This document shows positions 1-24,062 of a stretch of 64,000 nt of DNA, piece by piece. This DNA is from Pogonophryne albipinna (lineage: Eukaryota > Chordata > Actinopteri > Perciformes > Artedidraconidae). Position 1 is the first letter of the stretch; each line of letters begins with the position of its first letter. Under the pieces are notes generated by a model. That model was not told where the DNA came from and did no database searches. It saw nothing but the letters and a program-made list of their open reading frames with translations. Made by a program: the position numbers and the translations under genes. The stretch is from contig CM053243.1 in the NCBI GenBank assembly GCA_028583405.1, forward strand, positions 21,664,867 through 21,728,866, given 5' to 3'.

Positions 1-3000
1 TGATGCAGCCACAGTCGGTGGCTGTACTAATGTCATGAAAGGAAGAAGGAAAAGAAAGAGACTGTCAGGCCCACTAGACAGGGATAGGGTTGGTGAAATG
101 ACAGTAAAAAAAGAGATTGCTTTTGAGTTTGGGGTTTGAAGTTTTCCTTTTTAAAGAATTAGCTGGAGGAAGTTGGCTTCAAAGTTATGAGGCTTGCCAG
201 GAAAATGCTCTGCCGCCTCATGCCTAATTTCTCTTCTTTTATTCTTGAGACGGGAAGAAAAATGAGATCCTCTCAGACCATGAGGGCAAAGAAAGGGCAG
301 ATAACTAGGAATGGAGGCATTTGCAATGATTTACACACTACTGACACCGTTTAAATTGAAATCTAGCTTGAGTTCTATAACACAGACAAATCCTCAAGCA
401 GTACTGACTCTTTATTGTCTAGATTGCTGATCTGAAGCTTTTCTCAAAGGTGACTAGAACCGACACAAACTCTGCAGTTATTTACACAGGTCGGAAAAAA
501 ATATAATTACCTAAGACAGGTTGTGCAAATAAAAGTAAAATGACCAGTTTAGGTATTTTTTATATTTATATAGACTAAAAACGTTTTCAAGTAGGTCGGT
601 TCAAAATGATTTGAACCACAGAATCCAAACCAACATGAAGTTCTGTTTCTATGGACAGACGTTTGCAGCCTGTGCATACAACTGAATTGTATTTGAAAAC
701 ATACATGTTCCTCAGTGTAGCCTTATTAGGCACAACTCAAGCAACAACATAAAAATAACTGACAATAAGAAAATAAGCAACGAAAATGGACACTGCAACG
801 GATGCAACAATTGTTATGAGGCTCCAGAAATAAATAACCTGCCACTTAAACAGCAGAACAACGTAATACCAAGGCAGCCAACATTTATAAACAATATACA
901 TTTGACAGCAGCGGCATTTCTGCAAACACAGTTAGGTAAAACGAGCTCTGCATAGCCTTTGCCACTGCTAATTAATGTTTTATATGTGCATCGCAGAGTC
1001 CTTCTCCTCTTCTCTAAACTAGGAAAATATAAGTAAATGTAGAAATAACCTTTTTTTCTTTTTACGACATGTTTTGCAACAGTGTCAGTGCAGTGTTTTA
1101 CCTCCATGTGCTGTATCTTTCTTTTCACACAGTTTATGAGATATTTTTTACTCCATACAACACAGCAGCATAAGGTTTTAGAGGAACTTTTAATATTTTA
1201 AATGTTAGAAAATTGTTTAGTGGGCAACTTCCCTGGTAATTACAACAAACAGGATTGAGTTAATGAAAGGTGAGAGTTAAATAATTGGCTACATGGACTA
1301 AATACATTTATCTTGTCATGTCCAACAAGAGCTTGGACAAAATGGAAATACGCAAAAAGTGGAATATCTAAAAGATTACCATTACAATGCAGGCTGAGAG
1401 ATCCCATCACATGTGGAAGATGGATACAAAATTACAAATGTTGATCTGAAGAGCTAGAGTAAAATTGGAATGTGCTAGCTTTTTGGTTTGATTAGAATAA
1501 TTGATGGGCTTTACTGTACGCAGCCAGTGGATCAAGTCAGCAAATGATAGATGGATACCAAAAATGACAGGAACTATACTCACTCTTTGACACTAGAAAA
1601 CACAGCAACGCTAAAATATACATTTGTTGAAATGATAAACAGATGCTCTGAAGATGACAGGCCTACATACAGGATCATTCATGAAGGTGGTGTTAGGTAT
1701 TTCTGAGATAGTAAGATACATTAAACTGTTAAACCGGCAGTAGAAGTGGGACATGTGGGAAAGAGGGGCAGAAGTAACAATATGGTCTATAAAGAACATG
1801 TAATCATCATTAGAAATAAAAATGAGCAACGCTAAATAGAAATAATCGGTTGCTGTAAAGCTCCCAACAAGAAAGCTGGAGTAAATGTGCACTGAATGTG
1901 TACAGTAAGTAAATAGGCTTATCACTGCCGGGTCATTAAAGCACCGTGGGGATTTCTTTCATTAAAACAGTATGATGTCTTCACACTGAGGGGGGGGGGG
2001 GGGGGGAAGGATTTTAAAGTCACACAGCTTTGCTTTGCCGTGTGCCCAAAGGCTGCTCTGATGTGAATATCAGTGCAATCCATAATATACCCTCGAGACT
2101 CCAATGAAGGAATTTCAGCACACTTAATATTCAATAGTACATTTACTTCAGTAAATAAACTAAGCTAGTATAACCATTTTGTAGTCTGACAAAAACATTT
2201 ATATGCGTGATAATAAATCAGCATGTTCCCTCTTTCATCAACAGGACTCTGGTGAAATGGATGCCACATTTTCCCTCAGAGTTCACATTAGTTTATATAT
2301 TTTGATCCCCACAGCCTGAGTAGGTTAGCTTAGCTTCTCACTGAGTCATTGTCGTGAGACAGAAAAGCCAGGGATAAACCCAACTTTAGCTTGGTAACCC
2401 ACTAATCCAGCTTCGTGAGAAAGGCCCTTGAAAACAAAATCTTGATGTGACATCTAATCCCAGAAGCCTCCATGCCCAAAAGTTATTTTCAACTAAGCCT
2501 TTCATGTAGCCACTTGCAGTGCAAAGTCCAACTTATGAGTGGAAAATAGGCAGTTTTCATTTTTCATGGCCCTCACTTTCACTCAGGTTTTCTTACAATG
2601 AAAATGTTCACGCTGTGGTTGCAAGTTAAAATTCAACAGCTTGTATAATTCATATATCTAAATAACTCTCACAACACAAAAGTGATTGCTAAAGGACTTG
2701 AATAAATGGAATAATAAAAAGCATTGGAACAGGATAAATGCAAGAATATTTTTAAATAAGAACAATGAATAGAAAAATTGCTGTGAAACAACATCCTGCA
2801 GTTGCATTTGAATAAAAAAAACGGGGGAATGGTACACAGATTTTAGTTTGCTTTTCTTCGCAATGTTTAGTCAAAATAAGATGACACATTTGCACCCCAG
2901 AAATTAAACTGATGTCACTAGATTATTTCCTTTCTACATTTAATAACCCTTGAAATATTGTCACAATACGTTTTTTATGTTAGGCTTTTGTACGTCAGAC

Positions 3001-6000
3001 TGAAAAATATTTTCCTCCAGTGATGAGGAAACCACCTCACTAGCTGTCACAATAAACAATTGCTCCCATTACACCAAACCACTGACCTGTAACCTCCATT
3101 CTTCTGCACACAAAGTCTCTCTGTTGGTGACACAGTGCACACAGATTCATGCCCTCATTACCATACCAAAGTGCCCTGTACACGTGAGACAACTGCTCTC
3201 CTCTAATCTCACTGAGTGCAGGTGTAGTAACATGAAGCACATCAGATACATCTTGTGTCTGTATCAGATGTGTTGTCATCTCACACAGGTGTGCCATTCA
3301 TAGTGATTATGTATCCACAGAAGTGAAACATATATGGACACACCAGGTGAAAGGTGATTGACTCTTGTTGTTGGTCCCACGGTTGTTGGTCCGCCAGGTT
3401 AAAGTGGTCTAACAATTGTGTCCGGTCTAAAATATATGAATAACTCTTGGATGCAACACCATGACATTTATTCGCTGTGGTCCTATGGATGAAGGGTAGG
3501 AGTTGTTGCCTTCACTTGACATTTTAAACAGATTGCCATGGTGAAATTATTCAAGATCCCCAACATATGAATGATTTTGGAGATTTTCATTCTTTCTTTC
3601 CTGCTACCAGCACTTAACATTTCAATATTTGTGTTAAGCTCTGGCACATGACACAAAAAACTAACGTTTATTTAAAAAATTGTACATGTTACCTTAAAAG
3701 TGTATTTGATGTTTTGCTAATAAGATAAGGTTAGCTATACTTGACTTTAAGCATTGTCTTGTTACTGTGGGTATATTAGCATACTTATGTTAGCATTTAG
3801 CTCAAAGCACCAATGTCCAGTAGAGCGTCTAGACCAGTTTCTAATTTACTTCATGATGTTGTTATTGGCCAGACAGAGACATAGATAGTGACCAACATTT
3901 TAAAACACTTCCTGCACCTTGTGATCTTCAGTGATCATTGTAACCAAACAATAAATGGAGAGCTTAAAGAGGGACATTTAAACAGTAAAGACCTGCATGC
4001 ATATGGTTTTTAGATTTCACCAAGACACATAGACAAAGAGTTAATATCATTTTTTTTTAAATCTAAACTTCAAAGCAAAAGTTTCCATCCATGTCTTACT
4101 GGTGGGATTTGCTGTTTGTATTTCTATTCTATTGCATTTGTGAGGGCTTGCGCTCAAAGCCCCTCTGCTCTTATCTCCTCCCTGAACATAGGATAAGACA
4201 GGACAGGACTTGCTGTCTTAAGTTGGCCCTCTTTAGGCAGTTTGGCTCCTTGCCTATTTATCCTTCTGACCTGGATATGAAAAGCCTGGAGTGAGGGCTC
4301 TGGAGAGATGACAGAGCAGTGTCCCCGTCTTTCTGACAGAACTGATATTTAATACAGCTTTTCCTTAGCTGTCAATCTGCTGTCTCTCTCCAACCGATGA
4401 CTAGCTGTTCTCGTCGTCTCCTAATTGTGTCTCTCAAGCTTAGGTTTTTCTTAACATATTGGTGCATGGCATCGCTGAGGTTATGAGCATGGACAGCCTC
4501 GACTGCTCTGACAGCTCAGTGCTTTCCAAGCTTATGCCTCAAATGCCCCGTAGTGAAATTGAAGAAATATTTTTTTGATCGTTGTCCATATTTCAGAAAC
4601 ACTTTTTGCCGTTGCAGAGGACAGAGGAGTAGGACTGCATCCCTCATGATGCAAGTGTTTGCACTGCGAAGCTGCACTTCTCTGAGGTCACTGGCTCTCA
4701 GGAATCAGTTTTCCCTTCGACATTCCAGGGGTTTATTGTAATAACACATTATGCTCTGAAGGAAATGGGTGCCCTTAGTGTGCAAAGGATGAAACTGCAA
4801 TAAACTGCTTATTAGATAGCTAGGAACGTAAATATATATTTAAATGGATCATTTGAGAGTAATGTGTTCCATATGGAAACTTAAACAGCATCTCTGGCTA
4901 ATTTCTGAAGCTCATAAGCTCTACAATTACCCTAGAGATATGTTTACATGGAAACTTGTCTCCACATGCCAGAAATTACAATTTTAGTGCAAAATAATTA
5001 AGTAGAAGAGACAGAACCTGTCCTGCTGAATTGACATTCTGTCTAACAGATTGCATGCAGATTACATTGTATCTACCAGATAATGAATTGATGAGAAATC
5101 AGAGAGATGAGCATTCTGAAAACAGACAGAATTGCCAGATTTTCAAGTCTGGAGAAACATAATGATTGGCAAAACAAGTTCATCTTCACTGTGGGAATGA
5201 ATCGTAGACAAGAGCCACTATATAACTTACATGTCTATATCCAACCTAGAGTTTGAGCGTGTTTCTGTGCAGGAAGTAACTGGTTTAAGAGATAGAACAA
5301 GATAAGTGTGAGCATCAGCAGCTGCACTTGCTGTTTTTACAGAGCAGAGCAAGAACTAGATGGCTGATGTGACTTGATTTCCGACGTGTGACTCACGAAG
5401 TCTCTCAGGATTCAGCCTCCGACAGAACATCTGATAAAACTGTTGGTTTCTGATTGCCTGTTTCTTTGTCCTGATTATTACTCTCTCCTGGGTGTAGCTG
5501 TCTTGAAATGAAGAGGGAGTTTCAGTATCCTTTTCTAGTCTCCTTCTGATTGGAGGTTGCCCTTAATCCTTAAAGTCCAAAAAACCACAGAAGTGTTAAA
5601 TCACTCATAAAATACATTTATTGAAGGTGTTACCCTGCTTTTCTGCCAAGTTTGTACCACAGGTACTGACACAAATGATAATAAAAAGGAACATATCACT
5701 ACAGAATAATGTCTAAAGCAGCTCAGTCATATGTGGTTCTGTTTTACTGCAAGACGATTCAGTGTGCTCTGTAAAGCATGAATGTTGTGTGATGAACATC
5801 AAGGGTCCATTCTTCAATTAATATTGTTCTCTATATGTGCACTGCCCTTAAGGCAGATCATACAGAAATAACCATCAACCATTGATAAGGACACTTGCAA
5901 ATGGCAATGTTACAGTAGTAGCACAAATCAATAAGACGCTTACACAGCTTTTTAAAAGTCTCAGCCACTGACACATTCAAAGATTCAGCTAAATTTTTCA

Positions 6001-7600
6001 ACTAAGGGACAACAAAAACGTACTGTTAATGGTTTGGACATTAACTATTTAATACGTAGACGTAGATTTGAATTTAACCGATATTGGCATAATTAATCCC
6101 AACTATTACACCACAGTTCATTTTATCATGATATTTATAACAACATAATTTAGTACATTCATGATCCCAAAAATAATATTTGTAAGTTTGCCTAGCCCTT
6201 GATACATTAGCCCTGTCTGAAGCAGGTAGTGACATTTGTTGTAGATATCCATGGTTTAGAACTTGACACTAAAGTATCCAAACCAAAAAAATATGAAATC
6301 CTCGAGCACAGTTTTTGCCAAAATTCTGAGATTTTTACTCTCAGAAAAAATGAACAATTTCCAATTTGGAGTCTACGTGAGCTTTCCTCTGGCATCATCC
6401 TCTGGTCTATGAAACAAACCTGGTTGAGCACATTTATGCTGCCTGCGGATATAAACAAATTCCTTTTTTATATTGCTAAAGTCTTTCCTCTAGCACTACC
6501 CTCAGAGCAAAATTTACATTTTAAGCTTTGTGTCAACAATGAAAAATAATGGCAGCAACCTTGCAGGACTTTAGACTTTGTGCCCTTTTATATTTTATTG
6601 AAGTATTTTAACCACAGTGTTGTTTTATCTGAAAAAAATGGATTATCCGCTGTGGAGTGTGGTCATGTTTATTAAAACCAAATTTGTAGAAAATATGTGC
6701 TGCTGTGTCATTGTTGTGTCTTTTTATGATTCTCGACAGTACCGGTAGCCAGAAAATAGTGTTAAGAATTCAGGCAATCAATCAAATAAAAAATAAATCA
6801 CACAAAAAAGTGCTTTATCCAGTATATCCAAGGTAAGCTGTTACTTCCTACCTTCCTACCTACCCATCCAACCCTCCACCTGTCTTTTCTATATTTGTAT
6901 TCAATCTGTGTTTATTTATTGGCTCAATTTAATATTGCAGACTGTTTCTTAACCCCCATTTCCTGAGCCAAACCTTAATTCAAAAAGACTCAAGTGTGAC
7001 TCATAATGCTTCTTTAGAAGTCCCAACACAGAGAAAGATTGAGAAGCATTAAGCAGGGGTCCATGGAGTCTGTTCAAGTGAGATTGAACTTGATGATCCA
7101 CTCACAGATTTTTGAGAAAAACCGCTCACAAAACAAAGTCAAGGTTAGTGACTTTACTCTACTGGACATTCTCTCAGGATATCGTCCTCTACTGCGGGCT
7201 GCCCAGCTCAGAGAAGTAAACACAACACCTGGATGATAAATTCAACAAGTCACAGAAAATCAAACAACTTCTACGCTAGGTATGAGCCAGGCAAGCGGCT
7301 TTGTGTTTTCCTGGCCAAAGCAGGTGGTGCATTTATGTTTAAACAGCCTCCACCACTGTTCTGCCAGGTCTTTGCAAACTCTCTATCTGGGCTATACATA
7401 TTCTCTATTCATATTCAAAAAAGATGAACAGTCTTTTTTGACAGATGACAGAGAGGTGTGAGGTTACAAGATTGAAATTATATGTTGAGGTTGGGACCCG
7501 AGGAAAAAAGTGTCTTCCTTATTATTATTTCCTTTTTTTGGTGATTTCCTACCTATTTAGGGTTAAAAAAACATCTTGCAATTTAGACTTTTTTTATTTT
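1..7600. other. Intergenic DNA, no gene recognised
   Basis: AT-rich non-coding sequence upstream of galnt18. Open frames here are all short (about 105 codons or fewer), lack recognisable domains and have no flanking splice or promoter context. A stretch near 3770-3830 resembles common fish repeat debris, but I could not delimit it. I see no RNA gene or intact mobile element. Short conserved exons could be missed without comparison to other fish. Confidence 0.6.
1990..2006. repeat. Poly-G homopolymer run
   Basis: Seventeen consecutive G residues. The minus-strand frame across it encodes a proline run, which is an artefact of the homopolymer and not a gene. Confidence 0.95.
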
Positions 7601-8125
7601 AAAATGTTACAGTACAGTATGTCCACTGTAGAGGACGTCGGGACCATATTATTTCTAAATCTAAATCTCCCTTAACTACCTGGTACAGAAAATGTCTGCT
7701 TCAGTTCCGTCTCCTGCAACAATATTGAGTCATTAAGTCCATGAAGATGGTCCTGACGTCCACTAGAATGGACATTTATAAAAGGGCTGTTATTTGAAAA
7801 CTTTAATTATTTAATTGCTTTCAGAACTAATTAATTATATAGTTCCTCACATGTTAATAAACAAGAACATATATGATTTTCATGGTAAAAATTACAATTA
7901 TTCAACAATATTTGACTTCTCCTCCTGCTTCTATAACATTTTGTTTTTGGTATGCCAGCCATTTTGGATGAAAAGAAAGAGGAACTTCCCAGCATGCAAT
8001 TTTAACCAATGACATATCACTGGGATGACCAGGATGTCCTCTGTACAGTCAGGGATTGATAGAGGAGCTCAAAAGAGTAAAAGGAGATGCATGTTAACAA
8101 AATGTCCACTACAGTGGACATTTTC
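7595..8125. repeat. Candidate dispersed repeat with three GTCCAC palindromes
   Basis: Three 16-bp palindromes of the form GTCCACTnnAnnGGAC occur at 7621-7636, 7758-7773 and 8104-8119, in otherwise AT-rich sequence. A related half-site (gtcctctgtac) lies near 8035. The repeated palindrome suggests a non-autonomous transposable element or a repeated binding site. No coding capacity is visible and the outer borders are guesses. Confidence 0.4.
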
Positions 8126-18385
<10,260 letters not shown>

Positions 18386-19081
18386 CATGATCTAGTTTGA
18401 TCAAAAGTAAATGATGCCTCTATTTTAAGCTATTAGAGTGAGGTCAGAGCTATTTTAAGTGCACTAAGCAGCACCTTAGCGTCTCCAGGCATGGTCTTAG
18501 TTGTATTTCATATCGACAAAGCAGGCAGTTCACAGTCCCGACTTCATAGCAGCGTTTAATAAAAGGAAGCCGTTCTAGCAGTGGCCAAGGTTAGTTACTG
18601 GTGCACCCCCTGAGCAACAAAGGAAACGGAGGGAGAAACAGAGGATTGTGTGATTGGAAGCTGGAGATGGAGTCGCTTATCAAAGCTGTGTGGATCTTTC
18701 AACGTACCGGCTGGGCGTGCAGAGCTCATCCTTATGGCAGAGACTAACTAACCTGCAGTGACCACAGGGAACAAAGACTCACACTTTAATTGATGCTACT
18801 TTTATGTTCTCTTGCTTAATGAAAATCAAATCAAAACCAAGCCAGCGGCCACTCAGTCTCTCTTTCTCCTTGTCTCTCTCTCTCGCTCTCTTCCTTCCTC
18901 TTAGTCTTTTCTCCCTCCCCCTGTCCCTCGCTGTGTTGCTTTGAAGTGTAAATCAGATTCTACTGATGTACAAAAGTAAAGTGCAGACTATACACCAGAG
19001 ACCGTTCCACAGCACTGAGGGCATGGAGGGTGTAACCAGATGTAAGCATATCTTTTTCACCAAATGTAAAGGTCAATAATG

Positions 19082-19082
<1 letters not shown>

Positions 19083-19154
<72 letters not shown>

Positions 19155-19177
19155 CGGGTGCGTGGGTGTGTGTGTGT
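19083..19177. repeat. (GT)n microsatellite, second array
   Basis: About 68 bp of perfect GT repeat followed by an interrupted tail containing GGTGCG variants. It lies about 0.7 kb downstream of the first GT array. The sequence between them is unremarkable apart from a CT-rich stretch near 18860-18930. Confidence 0.97.
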
Positions 19178-19842
19178 AGTCTATAAAGAAACTTACCAAG
19201 GGTACCAACTGTCAATTAAAATGTATGAGGCCACATAAAGATGGGTGTAACTTTTTTTTTCTAGACAGACCTTCTGTTTGTCCTTTATCTCTGTGTCAAC
19301 TGTAAGTATGCTGTAAGTATTAAGTGTCAAATACTTTTTGTGAGGCGCTCCTACTTCCTCATACAACCCTTTCAAGTAAGTTTTAGCCCGAGTTTTGTGC
19401 TTATTCTTTTGTTCCCTCACGCAGTGTTTTGTTTGCCCTTTGGGGATTTGAAATTCACAATTGACTGAAAAGAAGCAGATTCTATTATAACGGAGCTCTT
19501 ATCTAGAAAGTGTGAAAAAAGTCAAGCCGTTATCTTGTCTTATCTTCTGTCTCCCTTCATTTACATACCCTCCCTTGTGATTTGGGAAGATTTAATAAAG
19601 GAATCAATTTAATCAAGATAAACGATAATGACTTTCCCCTGGATTTACCTCATCAGTGTACATCAAGGAAAGGGCGAGTTTTAATAGAGCCTCACAGTCT
19701 CTCCGACAAGTCGGCTTGTGTTGTGGTTTCATGCCACCCAATCATGCAGTATACAGTATGCTCCCGTGCCGTCTCATTGTGGTCTTTGTTCCCTTCCAGT
19801 GTGAATGTTCAACATAAAACAACACACTAGAAATACCTACAA

Positions 19843-20920
19843 TTAAAGGTCCCCTATTATACTGTTTTTCATCAATACCTTATAGGTCTCAGATATATAC
19901 AAACATGTCTCTGAAGTGTTTGGCTCCAAATACCAAACAGATCATGCATTGTAGCATGACCCAAACTTGACCCACTCTACCATGCTGCACTGCGATATAT
20001 ATCACATGCACCCTATAGGACTCATCATTGCAAACTGTATAGCCTAACTGGATGGTCCTCACTTAGTATGCGTAGGATGCAGCATTGATTTTTATTAATG
20101 TATAAAGCTGTTTTAGGTAAGCTTCCACTGTATATATGTGCCAGATTTTCTCCAGTTTCTGACTCTTACAACCTCAGAACCAGTGCCTGGATACGGTTCC
20201 AGGTACCTGCCGTGCGGAATGAGGCTGGAAAAATGAGTCTTTTTTATTATGGTCCTTGGTCTTGGAATGACCTTCAATCAAGCCACAAACTGATGGCACT
20301 TGTCCCTATAGCCTGTTTTAGCCTTGCAGTAATAAGTAGTGTACCTTTCTTACTGTCCCAAATGTGCACAATGTAGTGACTGCTTTTCCTCTTTTTGTTT
20401 ACTTAGTTGTGTTCTCTGTATTTGATATGTCTGTGTTATGTGTAATAATGTGTAACGTTGCTGCCTTCTTGGCCAGGTCAGCATTGTAAATGAGATTTTA
20501 TCTCAATGCTTTTTATCTGGTTAAATAAAGGTTAAATAAAAAAAGTAATCCCATAAACCCCTCTGTTTCAGCCCTGTTTCAAAAGTGCTGATTCTCTGTC
20601 TGTTACTTTAGCTGAAAATAAGGAGCCCCTCCCCACGCCCCTCTGAGAGATATTTGGTTAAAAAAACAATGGCGCTCTAGGAGGAGATTCAGGTGATAAG
20701 GTGGGCGGGGGTTACCTTGGTTGGTGATTGGCTAATGGTTACACAAGCCAAAAAAAAAAATCGTTATTTTCAGACAGGTTTGTATATAAATGGTTCAGGA
20801 CAAAAAGTGAGCAAATCTTTTTTCCTGAAACGTTCAGAATCTCTTTACACAGAGAGAGAGGACACATGTTTATGTATAAAAGACATGAAAAAGTGGATTT
20901 TGCATTACAGGTGACCTTTA
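19843..20920. mobile_element. Non-autonomous DNA-transposon-like repeat, split by a LINE
   Basis: The left end (TTAAAGGTCCCCTATTAT) and right end (GTGACCTTTA, preceded by GCATTACAG) are imperfect inverted copies of one another. This is the layout of a common short non-autonomous element in fish genomes. A LINE 3' fragment interrupts it from about 19976 to 20544, after which the repeat resumes with AT-rich then GC-rich sequence. No transposase coding sequence is present. The superfamily is not assigned, because the target duplication is not clear. Confidence 0.6.
19976..20544 (+). mobile_element. LINE 3' end (5'-truncated, decayed ORF2 C-terminus)
   Basis: The + strand encodes the C-terminal tail of a non-LTR retrotransposon ORF2. 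The conserved pieces are SLSMRRMQH, then YKAVLGKLPLYI, a VPAVRNEAGK segment and WNDLQSSHKL. A stop codon follows SLSMRRMQH and there is an apparent frameshift upstream, so it is dead. The 3' UTR ends in GGTTAAATAAAGGTTAAATAAAA, giving the element its tail. The same C-terminal organisation recurs at 50875-51395, so both belong to one LINE group (CR1/L2-like or related; clade not certain). The left border is approximate. Confidence 0.7.
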
Positions 20921-22130
20921 GGACAAGACATAATTGAAACAACAAAACACTACAGCAAAAACTAATTTTCCATTTGGCTCTCGTTCAGATCTGAATAAAC
21001 AAAATGCTGAGCTCTGCTGTGTTGCTACAAAACTGCCTGCTTTTAGAAAAATGTAACTCCCTCCACTTCTTCTATGTACATTTTTTTGTGAAATGTCCAA
21101 ATAAAATTAATGGAATTGTATTTTGCTGCTCTGTAAATCACTTGTTCTGAATTCTCCGTGTGCAGCCTGCTTCACAACACAAGAGACACACACTTTGAAC
21201 AACAACCCCTAACCACATCAGCTTTCCTGCTAGTCTCCTGAATCATTTACAGTAACTTACAAACATGAACATACATCTTCACCAGCACCTTAGCTTGTCA
21301 AACAATTGGATTAGAGACAGCATACAAATATATATATATAACATAGCAATTAAATGAATGGTATATCTGGATGCAGAAACATATCATAAAAGACTTCAAG
21401 CTTCTATAACAGCAAGTTGAGATAGCATCCCCAAGGTAGTAGGCTGACTTTCAATGTGACAAAACTCTAAAGTAGGGGTTTCACATGGTTTCATAAATAA
21501 AATGTGCAGGAGCTGGAAAATGTATGTCATTCATAAAAAAATATATGTTATGTTCCCTTGTATATTTAAATTATGTTATAATCACTTTTAGAGCAACTGG
21601 CATGCAAAATAATGTTCTTAGATGGTTCTTCTCACTAATATAGGACATCCAAAAGTTTAATTTAATGTATTTTAGGCTACATTTTCTGCTCATTGCAACC
21701 ATCTCATTAAACTGTTGCCATTTGTTTAAACACTGGTTATTGTTTGTTGTACAGCTGTCGCAATACAGCACCACACTCACAAATGTACATTAACTAATAT
21801 TTGAGGGTATTCATTCATTCAGGTTTTGTTTCATCATGGACTGTTTGATATGCATCAGTAGCGGTGGACCACATGTTTTTACAGTATGAAAGACTTTGAT
21901 TTATTTTTGAAAGCTGTGCAGTCAGCAGTATGGGCTGTATATGGCCGTGCCAGCATCTGATCATTTTTCAAAGACTCATCACTCTCATTCTATATTAGCG
22001 CATGTGGTGTCTTTGCTTTGATGTGATTCAGCACAAACTAAAAGTTTCCTTTAAGCTCAATGACTAGATGAACAACAAAAGTTCAATACATCAGAGGATT
22101 ATGTACTAATCCTGTGCAGCAACTTTATGA
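20921..22130. other. Intergenic DNA, nothing recognised
   Basis: AT-rich sequence without convincing coding potential, RNA genes or delimited repeats. Confidence 0.55.
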
Positions 22131-22142
22131 TTACCTCCACAA

Positions 22143-24062
22143 TCAAATAATAATAATAACTAGAGAATGCAATTCCTGAAGAAATTGCTAGTGGGAGTGC
22201 TTTATGCTGAAAATCTGACGCTAAACTGCTATGCTGAAATGTAATGTGTAAGAAGAAAGTGAAGAATTGAGATTGAAATGATACATGAACACTGGGGGCT
22301 TGAATGTGTGATGAGAGAAGAAAAGAAAGTAAAAAGGCTTGGAAAAGCAGCAGAATATTTGAACTGCAAACTTCTGAACTAACTTGATGGCGAATGATCT
22401 GTCGCCATGGCAACGGCATTTGATGACACCCCATAATACGCTTAGATGCATTGATGGCTGCATCGTTACCAAACCTGTGAAGTTTTGGGGCGTTTGGAGC
22501 AGTTTCACTGAAGTTATGAGAAAACCGTGTTTCAAGGCGAGCATTGTGTTGCCATGGTAACGGCATTTGAAGAAATCTCAAAACTGTCCCGTAGATGTGT
22601 TCACAACTGTCCCGTAGATGTGTTCACGGCTGGACTGTTAGCACACATGTGAAGTTTGAGCACTTTTTGAACATTTTCATAGGAGTTATAGCGACATCAT
22701 GTTTTATGGCGAGGGATACGCATCCCTCGCCATAAAACATGAAACGGCATATGGTGAGATCTCATATTTGGCAGAGAGCTGTTGAGGCATGGACCGGTGA
22801 TATACAAGTGAAGATTGGGGGACGATTGGACCGTGTCCATTGGACTTACAGCGACATCCTGTTTCATGGCGAGTTGTCTGTCGCCATGGCAACGGCATTT
22901 GATGACACCCCATACTACGCTTAGATGCGTTGATGGCTGCATCGTTACCAAACCTGTGAAGTTCTGGGCTGTTTGGAGTATTTTCACTGAAGTTATGAGA
23001 AAACCGTGTTTCAAGGCGAGCATTGTGTTGCCATGGCAACGGCATTTGAAGAAATCTCAAAACTGTCCCGTAGATGTCTTCACGGCTGGACTGTTAGCAC
23101 ACTGCTATCTGAAGTCTGCTGCTCTGAGCATGTCAGTTGGAGTGATGACATCATCGTGTTCCATGACACAGGTGTTTATAGTTGAGCTAACGAGCACTGT
23201 AGAGATCACAGGTTTCCATTGTTCTGAATGAGAGATGAACCTCTTACATGTGAACGTTTTGTGGAAGAACCGTAACAGATATCTGTGAAATTTCAAAACG
23301 TGAAGCATGTCAAGGAAGTTGAGTATCTGAAATGTAATTTTTGTGTACTTTCGGGTTAATAATGTGGCCTTTTTGGCAGTTTAACTAAAGGTGTGCGGCT
23401 GCTACCGTGAGGAAATATCAGCCTGAAATTACAATGGGCTTCAATGGAGGAATTTTGAACGTTTTTGTCACTTCATGCCCTCAAGAGGCATTTTGTTTAA
23501 TTATTTTTGCTTAATTATTTGTCATCTTTCAAGCTACGAGATGTTTTCCTACGTTTTTCATGAAAAATTATGTCTCAGGAATGTAGGGTTTGGGAATTAT
23601 GACAGTTTAAAAAAAAAATATGAAGGCAAATTTCAAGATTTCCTACCCTCTAGCTTTGACATCACGCACTCTAGTTAATGTTCAAATCTGAAGAAAACCT
23701 CTTTAACAAGGTCTGAACAATGTTTAATATCTCTAAAAGTAAGAATCAGATTTAAAAGTTGTTTTACACGAATAATGTCAGAAAGATGTGTAACATTTTA
23801 AAGTTGGAATGAGGTTTCTGAGTGAAAGTATGAATGAACAGTTAGCAGTTGAAGTCGCATGAAGATTTGTTGAAGTCTGAAGATTTTCTCCATTGACTTC
23901 AATGTTAAAAATGTGATGAATTATGGGATGTATCCCTGGAATTATGAAAGTTATGAATGAGAAAAGTAATAGCCATCGATTCCCGTTTCTGCGATGTTCA
24001 ATGCGGGAGAAGAAGCGAGGCAAAACAAGTTGGCGGAATAATAATAAACTTTTCGTCCGTAG
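22143..24062. repeat. Complex dispersed repeat with internal tandem duplication
   Basis: A roughly 1.9-kb block bounded on both sides by AATAATAATAA motifs (22146 and 24037). It contains two near-identical copies of a module at about 22385-22640 and 22864-23102, offset by 479 bp. Each has a GCCATGGCAACGGCATTTGA motif, repeated again about 150 bp further on with one change. The first copy also carries a 23-bp direct duplication near 22583-22628. The open frames within it are repeated along with the DNA and show no protein family, so I read the block as a non-coding repeat of unknown class. Confidence 0.6.
22698..22741. repeat. Perfect 20-bp inverted repeat (hairpin)
   Basis: CATGTTTTATGGCGAGGGAT is followed by a 4-base ACGC spacer and then its exact reverse complement. 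A related single arm (TGTTTCATGGCGAG) occurs at 22859-22872 without the second arm, so the palindrome appears to be an added inversion-duplication within this repeat copy. Confidence 0.95.
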
